A stretch of 10,439 bases of DNA from contig CADWAF010004791.1 in the NCBI GenBank assembly GCA_902984215.1, positions 1-10,439 of the forward strand. Reading direction: 5' to 3'. Positions 1-5,697 of the stretch are shown here, in pieces; position 1 is the first letter of the stretch, and every line of letters starts with the position of its first letter. The stretch is from Willaertia magna (taxonomy: Eukaryota; Heterolobosea; Eutetramitea; Acrasida; Naegleriidae). The translations under genes were made by a program, and so were the position numbers. Below the pieces are notes generated by a model. The model was not told the origin of the DNA and made no database searches. It saw nothing but the letters and a program-made list of their open reading frames with translations.

Positions 1-579
1 ATTCCACGTGCTCCATCAGTAAATCCTTCTCCAACACTTCCTTCTCCTGATATTTATCCAGTTCCTCCAGTAATTAACAGATTCCACACACTTCCAAGAG
101 ACTTCCTTAACGAACGTTCCACTCACTAATGGTTTAAACCTTTTGAAATGTCTTAAATGGTGGACTCAGCATTATTTACAATTTGTTTTGAGGGCTTGAC
201 AAATGGAGCTGAATTACCCTTGTATGCTCCAGTATTAGCTGCTGATGGTAAGAATTTTTCTAATGCTTGTGTTGCTAGAAGAAGCAAAGCACTTTATCCA
301 TACATAAGTGTTTCAGTACAAAATTCTGTCACCAACCCAGTTTTCCCTACTGATGTGTCAAATGCAAGTATTGCATTGACAAAACATTATTTATGTGCTG
401 ATTTATGTATTATTAGATTTTTACTTTCATAATTAAATTGTTGTTTGTTAAGCATCGATACCAAAGTACTTTATAATGCAATTGATAAATTAAACCAAGC
501 AAATAATTTAATTCTCTCAAATAACTTGGAAGACGCAAAAAGCTTAGTTTTGACAATTACAAACTCTTTGTATATAAAG
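1..579 (+). pseudogene. Unidentified broken coding frame, enters from left edge
   Basis: Reading frame 1 keeps protein-like composition (many Ala, Pro, Val, Ser, Asp, Thr) over about 190 codons, unlike the Lys/Asn/Ile/Phe mix that AT-rich noncoding DNA gives by chance. It opens with a Pro-rich stretch (PSPTLPSPDIYPVPPVI), passes the longest open piece at 157-432, and ends in an amphipathic helix-like segment (LYNAIDKLNQANNLIL). It is interrupted only by TAA codons, at 127, 154, 430 and 580, with no TAG or TGA up to that point. The 5' part lies outside the window. I do not recognise the family. The simplest reading is a decaying gene in which CAA (Gln) codons became TAA. If the true stop is at 127, only the first 42 codons are the end of an intact gene. 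Introns are possible but none is convincing. Confidence 0.4.
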
Positions 580-917
580 TAACCACATTGTAAATAAAGT
601 TTACATTTAATACTTCAAACAGCTTTAATGATACATAAATATTAAGGCTGTAATTATAATTTGAAAAAGAAATGCATATTAAAAAGAATTAAATTTCATA
701 CAGCAAACCATTAACAAAGTTGACAATAAAAATAACACAGAAAAAATAAATAAAGAAAAGATTAATAAGATAGTATAATTATTTGTGACTTTAAGAGCAG
801 AATTTTTTAGATATTTCAAATTTAATAATGTTTTTAAGTCAAATTGACCTACTATAACACAAAATAGATATTTTATTTGTACAAATTTCAATATGTACTT
901 TAGTCAAAATATTTTCT
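580..917. other. AT-rich intergenic spacer
   Basis: No gene can be supported here. The frame of the left relic runs on with TAA at 595, 643 and 706 and loses its protein-like composition. A minus-strand open frame at 679-891 (70 codons) has only the Phe/Leu/Ile/Lys/Asn composition expected from the base content and is not called. Part of this stretch is probably the 3' UTR of the minus-strand peptide gene that ends at 918. Confidence 0.5.
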
Positions 918-1097
918 CTAGTACATCTTTTTCATAGCTTGTTTAAGTACTTCCTTTGTAATTTTCTTTAACTTTAATTTTCTAGCAACTTTCTTTAGTA
1001 ATTTCTTTGCTTTTCCTTTTACTTTATTCTTTACCCATTTTACTGATTTTTTTGCAGCATTTAAAATCAAAATGCAAATAAAAAGATCTTTCAACAT
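918..1097 (-). CDS. Small secreted cationic amphipathic peptide (candidate)
   Basis: A 59-codon frame runs from ATG at 1097 to TAG at 918. Residues 1-14 (MLKDLFICILILNA) resemble a short signal peptide: one Lys, then a hydrophobic core, then a possible cleavage site after Asn-Ala. The remaining 45 residues carry about 19 Lys/Arg against one Glu. They alternate with Val, Leu, Ala and Ile at helix spacing, as in KAKKLLKKVARKLKLKK, which predicts a long amphipathic cationic helix. Lys is encoded by AAG nearly as often as AAA, which argues against chance A-runs. There is no Cys in the mature part. This architecture is typical of membrane-active antimicrobial or lytic peptides (cecropin-like in general character), but I recognise no named family and the activity is inference. 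It might also be a basic nucleic-acid-binding peptide. No introns are seen. Confidence 0.5.
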   Translation of the reverse strand: MLKDLFICILILNAAKKSVKWVKNKVKGKAKKLLKKVARKLKLKKITKEVLKQAMKKMY

Positions 1098-1978
1098 TCA
1101 GTACTTTTGTGACACTATTTAGCTTAGTCTTTTTGCGTTAAGTAAAGAAGTAAATTGTTAGTTTTAACACAAAAAATTGTTTTGTCTATTTTTTTTGTCA
1201 TAATCTTTATTTAGTAATAAGGTGAATTTTTTAAAGAGGTTTTTATTTGAAAATCGGGAGTTTCATAACTTTAAGTGTAAAAACATTAATTAAGTTTTTC
1301 ACTTGTGTTACAAAAACAATTTTTATGATATCTTGTCAAAAAATTAGTTACAAATTAGGTTTTTGTTTTTTTTGATAATTAATTAAAAGAAAAATAGTTT
1401 TGCAATCTAAGTAATAACATCAAAAATTACAACATAGTTCCATAGTAATAGAACTAAAACAGAGGCACAAAGAGAAGCAAAGAAATTAAAGAAGAACTTA
1501 AAAAAGTACAGTTTTAAATAGTATTTGAAATAATTTTATAACATAAGCTTGAATTTAATTGTGAATTTATTGACTAAAAATAATGTTTATCATAAAAAAA
1601 TTAAAATTTAAAAATAGAAAACTCCTTTTTATTTTCAAGAAATCCAATTATAGAAACGAAATTCATTATTAAATACTCCCCATTAATAAATTTTGACTAA
1701 CTTAAAAAAAATATAAAATATACTTATAAAATTTATTAAAATTAAATTTATTTAAATATTATAAAATAATTCTTAGCAGTTCCATAGTTTTTTTTAAAAA
1801 AAAACAAAGGTTTTTTTATAGAAATTTGTAAAATTTGTATAAATTATATTGTTAACTATATAATTTATACTTTTTAAAAAAATATTACTTTTATATAAAA
1901 CATCTTTTTAAAAATTAAAATTGTTTCAAAAAGTATATAAATTTATATTTTTTGAAAACTCCATAAAAATAAAAATAG
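1098..1978. other. Long AT-rich intergenic region
   Basis: The stretch contains homopolymer A/T runs, and its proximal part would be the promoter of the minus-strand peptide gene. Apart from the short Lys-rich frame listed separately near 1438-1521, I see no coding frame, RNA gene or repeat array. T-rich strings on the minus strand around 1965-1976 would serve as a Pol III terminator after the truncated tRNA copy at 1979-2016. Confidence 0.5.
1438..1521 (+). pseudogene. Possible relic related to the cationic peptide gene
   Basis: An open stretch of 27 codons without ATG ends at TAG 1519-1521. It encodes a Lys-rich tail (EAKKLKKNLKKYSFK). It shares an exact 14-base string (AAGCAAAGAAATTA, 1475-1488) in the same frame with the peptide gene on the opposite strand (999-1012). 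After this string the match resumes once a single codon (CTA) is skipped. This suggests an inverted, truncated paralogue or a lone exon. The match is short and A-rich, so chance cannot be excluded. Confidence 0.2.
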
Positions 1979-2016
1979 TAGGCCTCTATGGGAATCGAAC
2001 CCATGACCTCTGTCTT
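1979..2016 (-). pseudogene. Truncated copy of the tRNA-Thr 3' half
   Basis: These 38 bases are identical to 2081-2118, the 3' half of the neighbouring tRNA-Thr, at an offset of 102 bases. The copy begins at tRNA position 37, directly 3' of the anticodon, and includes the anticodon-stem 3' strand, variable loop, T arm with B box, acceptor 3' strand, discriminator base and one flanking base. No matching 5' half follows in the next 64 bases, so it cannot fold as a tRNA. There is no trace of a CCA tail, and the match runs past the discriminator. Both points indicate a DNA-level duplication rather than insertion of a reverse-transcribed mature tRNA. Confidence 0.85.
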
Positions 2017-2081
2017 TATTAAATCATTTAACTGTCCTGCAAAGAGCCGAAAAACTTTGGGATGTTTGCCAAACAAAAGTT

Positions 2082-2155
2082 AGGCCTCTATGGGAATCGA
2101 ACCCATGACCTCTGTCTTACTAGGACAGCGCATCTGCCGACTGAGCTAAGAGGCC
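2082..2155 (-). tRNA. tRNA-Thr (anticodon AGT)
   Basis: Read on the minus strand, the 74 bases fold as a cloverleaf. The acceptor stem GGCCTCT pairs with AGAGGCC and is followed by discriminator T. The anticodon stem CTGTC/GACAG encloses loop CTAGTAA with anticodon AGT, which reads ACU as Thr. The T arm is ATGGG-TTCGATT-CCCAT. The internal Pol III promoters match consensus: A box TAGCTCAGTCGG and B box GGTTCGATTCC. CCA is not encoded and no intron is seen. The D arm is odd: GCTC pairs with GATGC only if one T is bulged, which makes the gene one base longer than usual. A T-rich string follows the 3' end as a possible terminator. An exact 3'-half duplicate lies 64 bases further along in the direction of transcription. 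Confidence 0.9.
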
Positions 2156-2243
2156 TTCGATCTTCGAGAACGGTTTAATAAAAGTCTCAGTCTTAATTAG
2201 CTTGCCATTCTTAAAACAATTACTGCTTCAACCAAAACTTTAA

Positions 2244-2474
2244 CATTTAATTAAACCAACAAAAGAAAAGGAAACATTTTCAATTTGTAATGGAAATGAA
2301 CAAATAATTGAATTAAAAGAAATATCAGGTGCTATTTAAATTTCAAATTTAAATAATTGTAAAGTTTATCTAGGACCAACAAATGGTTCAATATTTTTAT
2401 CTGATTGTAAAGATTGTGAGTTTCAATTGGCTAGTTAATGTTTTAAAGTGAACTATAACCAAATCTTATAATTC
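2244..2474 (+). pseudogene. Broken TBCC/RP2-like (tubulin cofactor C) domain
   Basis: The frame starting CAT at 2244 reads like a C-CAP/TBCC beta-helix: ISNLNNCKVYLGPTNG, then SIFLSDCKDCEFQLAS, then TAA, then CFKVN. In the family this corresponds to L..C.I..GP...S.FI..C.DC......ACQQLR.H, so the TAA at 2436 occupies the first Gln of the CQQLR motif. Other in-frame TAA codons are at 2241 and 2337; Gln would be plausible at 2337. The expected continuation (FYLH...PIIE) is only hinted at by CFYLKC in the same frame, after two more TAA codons and about twelve extra residues. The N-terminal part of a normal TBCC protein is missing and the tRNA lies directly upstream. TBCC proteins act as GTPase activators for tubulin or Arl proteins; this copy should not be functional under the standard code. 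Confidence 0.6.
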
Positions 2475-2608
2475 TTTTAACGCTTCATGTTCTGTTTTTA
2501 TCTAAAGTGTCATTAATTCAAATAGCTTTTTATGTTGATTGTTAATGCTGACACTTTTTGTGTAGATTGTATAATTGTTTGTTACAGTTGAGCTGAATTA
2601 ATTTAATA

Positions 2609-2810
2609 TGGCAAAATTTTAACAGAGCCGACTTTCTTTACAACGGTTTGGTTATTTCAGATGAAAAAAAGGAAGTGGCTATTACTAAAAACGGCATTGA
2701 TTAAAGCCATGGATGCAGCAGAGGCAACCACTGCAAAATCATTGTTAAAAGGAGTTGATTGCAAGAAAGTTTTATTTCGTTTTTTATTCTACAAAAAAGC
2801 TTTTAAATAA
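2609..2810 (+). pseudogene. Unidentified frameshifted coding relic
   Basis: Two overlapping frames look protein-like in succession. The first, 2609-2701, contains NFNRADFLYNGLVISDEKK and stops at TAA 2702. The second, shifted frame continues from about 2694 with KAMDAAEATTAKSLLKGVD and ends at TAA 2808. The Ala/Asp/Gly/Thr-rich composition is unlike chance AT-rich sequence. Joining the two needs one indel near 2700. No family is recognised. It may be the C-terminal remnant of the TBCC-like relic upstream or of a separate gene. Confidence 0.3.
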
Positions 2811-2849
2811 AACTTCAAAATCTAAAGTTTTAAATTACTATTATGCCTC

Positions 2850-4466
2850 TCATTTCTTTTTCTTTTTTTCATTTGGATTGTAATTTATAAAAACTTCCGT
2901 GTATTTACCGTTAAAAACTTCTCTCTTTCGTTTAGATTGGTTATTATTAAGCTCATTATTATTGATGTTACCAATATTATTGTAGCTTCCAGTTTCAATA
3001 ATTTTATATTTCGAACTAATTGGAGAAGAATTGTTGCAACCTGAATAATTATTATTCATATTTGAGACAACGAAATTATTAACTCCAGGAGATATAGTAT
3101 TTACCTCAGGCATTGTTATAGGTGAAGGTAGAAAGACTGTTTGGTCGTAAGTATTGCTTATAGGATAATTGTTATGGCCACTTAGCATCTCCCTTATAGA
3201 AGGCAATCTTTGAGAACTGTGAGAGCTATAGCTGGAAACTGTGGTGGGGGATATCCTTGTTTCTTGATTTGTTGTGTAAATGTTTTTGGTCACAACCGAA
3301 CTCTGGTTATCCGCGATATTGTATACATTTGTTTGTGGATAGCCTTGTCTTTGTAGGGGGCTACCATTTATAAACGATGGATAGCTTAAATTTGTTCTTT
3401 CTGGTCTCTCAAAGGGAGAACTTGCTTTCGATAGAACAGATGGATTGATTATCTCCTCTTTTTCCACCGTCTCTTTCTTCATGTTAGTTGTGTTAAGAGC
3501 CTTGTTATTGTTATTTGCAAAAAACGTTTCATTAGAGATATAATCATTGTTAGTTTCTTCATTTTCATCACCACTTAATCTTGGATGTGAATGACGCCCT
3601 AAACACAATAATAATCTTCTATTGTCATTTGGATCAATTGGTATATAAAAATGTAGTTTTACACCACACTTTCCACTCCTTACTAAAGATACATGTTCAT
3701 GCTCAGTACATCCATAATGTTTCAATCTTCCAGGTCTTGAGATACATGAGCCATTAGATAGTGGGCAATAGAAAATACCCTGGCATGTTCTTTCGTGATG
3801 CATTACTCTACAACCAAAATATGAACAAAATACTTCACATTGGGTTGACGGTTGTCCAAAAGAATACCCAACACTTTCATAAAACTTTTTCTTATCTTTC
3901 CAACTCTCAACATTAAATACATATAAAGTACCTAATTTTGGAAATACAACAGGTTGATCAACATGTTCTTCTTTCTTTGCTTTAATATTCTTTGTTACCT
4001 TAATTTCTCCCTTTTTAGATTGGTATTCATGAAAAACAAAGGTATTTACTGGAGAGCTATTATTATTTGACTTGTTTACTCTAACTAATGGTTGTTGGTT
4101 AAATGGAGATGTAGAATTAGAAACATTCAGGTTCTTTCCAATTGGTGGAATAGCCGGTTGGAATTGATTATCACTGGAACATGTTGCCAAATTATTTGTA
4201 TCCACCTTATTATCATTAATAGTTGGTACAGCATGGATCGAATTCCTCAAATAACTATTAGATGCGCTGTTTTCAAAACCGTTATTAATCCATGTCGTCG
4301 AATAATTGAAAGTACTGTTTGGCAATACATTCAAATTGTTAGGAATAATATGTTGTTGTGACCAAATATTATTTTGTTGTCGTTTCATATCATTAATATT
4401 GTTATTATTATTTGTACTCATCACTTGTTTATCATTATCGTAGATTGTGTTGTCATGAGCATTCAT
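2850..4466 (-). CDS. GCM/WRKY-like zinc-finger protein, putative DNA-binding
   Basis: An intronless gene of 538 codons runs from ATG at 4466 to TGA at 2850. Residues 1-160 and 300-510 are low-complexity Asn/Ser/Thr/Gln-rich. Between about 180 and 298 sits one ordered Cys/His-rich module: C210, C214, C219, HH223-224, C228, C234, C241, C253, H256, H258, C267, C288, ending in GRHSHPRL (290-297). The spacing CQGIFYCP...SRPG...C, followed by a terminal HxHPR, resembles the GCM domain (C.GV..C...RP...C...HDHPRP) of the WRKY-GCM1 superfamily, whose last two His are zinc ligands. Basic clusters SKRKRE near 511 and a final KKKKK could be nuclear localisation signals. A nuclear DNA-binding regulator is therefore likely; a transposase-derived domain is possible because this fold is shared with transposons. 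All 22 Gln codons are CAA/CAG, consistent with the standard code. It is divergent from the gene at 5032. Confidence 0.85.
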   Translation of the reverse strand: MNAHDNTIYDNDKQVMSTNNNNNINDMKRQQNNIWSQQHIIPNNLNVLPNSTFNYSTTWINNGFENSASNSYLRNSIHAVPTINDNKVDTNNLATCSSDNQFQPAIPPIGKNLNVSNSTSPFNQQPLVRVNKSNNNSSPVNTFVFHEYQSKKGEIKVTKNIKAKKEEHVDQPVVFPKLGTLYVFNVESWKDKKKFYESVGYSFGQPSTQCEVFCSYFGCRVMHHERTCQGIFYCPLSNGSCISRPGRLKHYGCTEHEHVSLVRSGKCGVKLHFYIPIDPNDNRRLLLCLGRHSHPRLSGDENEETNNDYISNETFFANNNNKALNTTNMKKETVEKEEIINPSVLSKASSPFERPERTNLSYPSFINGSPLQRQGYPQTNVYNIADNQSSVVTKNIYTTNQETRISPTTVSSYSSHSSQRLPSIREMLSGHNNYPISNTYDQTVFLPSPITMPEVNTISPGVNNFVVSNMNNNYSGCNNSSPISSKYKIIETGSYNNIGNINNNELNNNQSKRKREVFNGKYTEVFINYNPNEKKKKK

Positions 4467-4474
4467 CTTTTCAT
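4463..4474 (-). promoter_or_regulatory. Minimal upstream ORF overlapping the zinc-finger start
   Basis: Reading ATG AAA AGA TGA on the minus strand, this four-codon frame (Met-Lys-Arg-stop) ends with a TGA that shares ATGA with the start codon of the zinc-finger gene. If transcription begins upstream of 4474, ribosomes meet this ATG first. The main ORF would then be reached by leaky scanning or by termination-reinitiation. The uORF lies in another frame from the main ORF, so it is not an N-terminal extension. Confidence 0.4.
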
Positions 4475-5031
4475 GGGTGTAGGTCTGACCACAACGAAAG
4501 GATTTTTTCTAAACTAACCCAACACTATAATTTCAAAAAAACAAAATTAACAGAAAGGCAAGAGAGGATAAAATGTAAATAGCCTAGCAAAATTTTCGTG
4601 TAAATATAACTTTGGACTATAAAAGACGATAGCGATAACAAGTTGTCCAACAATGGAGGCCTGTAAAACATATCCTTTCCTATTTAAAGACGCAAAAAAT
4701 ATAAAAACAATGTCAACCTAAATTGAATTCAGATTCCTTGTCAAGTGTTTAATTCTTTGAGCTGTAAATATTATCCTTACATCTAAAAATTAATAAAGCG
4801 ACAGCACAATAAAGTACTGTTTAACCAATCTCACTCTATTTTAATGCTAGGAATGACATTCTTGTAAAAGAATTAAAAAGTAAGTAAATTGTTGGGTACA
4901 TCTAAAGGCTTAATCAACAAAAGACACTTCAATATTTTCATGGTCCGTAGTAGTTACTCATTTTTTTTGGAGGGATTTTTTAAAAAAAAATACTTGTAAA
5001 AAGCCTTCTTCCGGTTGACCCCACAAAAAAA
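4475..5031. other. Divergent intergenic promoter region
   Basis: This spacer separates the minus-strand zinc-finger gene from the plus-strand small membrane-protein gene and must contain both promoters. A TATA-like string (CTATAAAAGA) lies at 4617-4626. A T-run followed by an A-run lies near 4960-4990, upstream of the rightward gene, and an A-run (CAAAAAAA) sits directly before its ATG at 5032. No coding frame is supported. Confidence 0.4.
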
Positions 5032-5238
5032 ATGGCATTAAAAGACGTCCTCACACTTGCAAAAAGATTACCAGGTGTTCAATACTTGAAATATTTAGAT
5101 CCATACTATCCAGCTCAAAGATGGGCAGATAATGGTAAAAAACATTTAGCTATTCTTTATTTCTTCTCTTGGTACGTTATCGGTGGAGTTTTAATCAAGA
5201 TGAAAATGGGTAAAAAAGAAGAACCAAAACAACAATAA
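5032..5238 (+). CDS. 68-residue single-pass membrane protein, probably mitochondrial
   Basis: A short intronless gene starts at ATG 5032, directly after an A-run typical of start contexts in AT-rich protists, and stops at TAA. Codon use is richer in C/G than its neighbours, as in well-expressed genes. Residues 1-40 are basic-amphipathic and aromatic (KYLDPYYPAQRW); about 42-58 form one hydrophobic segment (LAILYFFSWYVIGGVLI); the tail is KMKMGKKEEPKQQ. Small size, one central membrane helix and a charged tail suggest an accessory subunit of an inner-mitochondrial-membrane complex. The KYL..Y....R.......LAILYF pattern is loosely reminiscent of the DAPIT/subunit k type of ATP synthase subunits, but the similarity is weak and the assignment is a guess. 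The protein being expressed is likely; its identity is open. Confidence 0.75.
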   Translation: MALKDVLTLAKRLPGVQYLKYLDPYYPAQRWADNGKKHLAILYFFSWYVIGGVLIKMKMGKKEEPKQQ

Positions 5239-5697
5239 GTTTTTTTTGTATAGAAACAAGGCTTTTTGGGTTTAAACCAAAATTATTGTACACTTATGAA
5301 ACTATTTTTTAATTAATTTTTCTTTTTCTTTTTGTATTTATTTACCATCATCATCTTCTAGGGTTCTTGGTTTTATTCGGATCGGAAATAAAAATTTGAT
5401 TTTCAAAAAAAATGTTTTTCTTCTTCTTCGTTAATTGACTCTTACAGCAATCGTGGAAGAATTGTTAGATAAGCCTTTACAACTAAATAGAATTAATATT
5501 ACCTTTTATTACTTGCATTAGTGCAAGAGCTATCTCCATATTATAATAGTAGGAAACGCTTACAGCTTCCCTCTCTTGAAAGAAAACTAAAAAGCCTTGC
5601 ATTCATTTGGAATAATAATTGCTTATTTTGATTGGTAATTAGATAACTTGTGCAATTTTCACGCAAAATCAAAGTAAACGTGCCATCAAAAAAAAAT
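5239..5697. other. Intergenic region with a weak coding-like relic
   Basis: It begins with the 3' UTR of the 68-residue gene and ends with the 5' leader of the receptor kinase gene. From about 5435 to 5680 one frame reads protein-like (AIVEELLDKPLQLNRI, then IIIVGNAYSFPLLKEN, then KALHSFGIIIAYFDW), broken by TAG and TAA codons but not TGA. It could be an eroded gene or simply a leader region. It does not join in frame to the following gene. A perfect palindrome GGTTTAAACC lies at 5269-5278 and also at 131-140. Confidence 0.3.

Noticed and set aside
241..280. A short intron (GTAAG...CTAAT...GCTAG) in the left relic
   Set aside because: It would be only about 31 bases, shorter than any other intron here (62 or more), and the region reads as plausible protein without it.
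679..891. Minus-strand 70-codon open frame ending in a hydrophobic stretch
   Set aside because: Its Phe/Leu/Ile/Lys/Asn composition is what AT-rich noncoding DNA gives, it matches no family, and it lies in the likely 3' UTR of the peptide gene.
1979..2155. A permuted or split tRNA gene
   Set aside because: The tRNA at 2082-2155 is complete on its own, so the extra 3' half is a duplicate and not a needed part.
4092..4361. Plus-strand 89-codon open frame
   Set aside because: It lies entirely opposite the coding strand of the zinc-finger gene and has no independent coding signal.
5269..5278. Palindrome GGTTTAAACC, also at 131-140
   Set aside because: A ten-base AT-centred palindrome occurring twice has no consistent position relative to genes, so no function can be supported.
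5650..5697. Extension of the receptor kinase upstream to a GTG
   Set aside because: A GTG start is not expected in a nuclear eukaryotic gene; the first in-frame ATG is at 5698, with an A-rich context.
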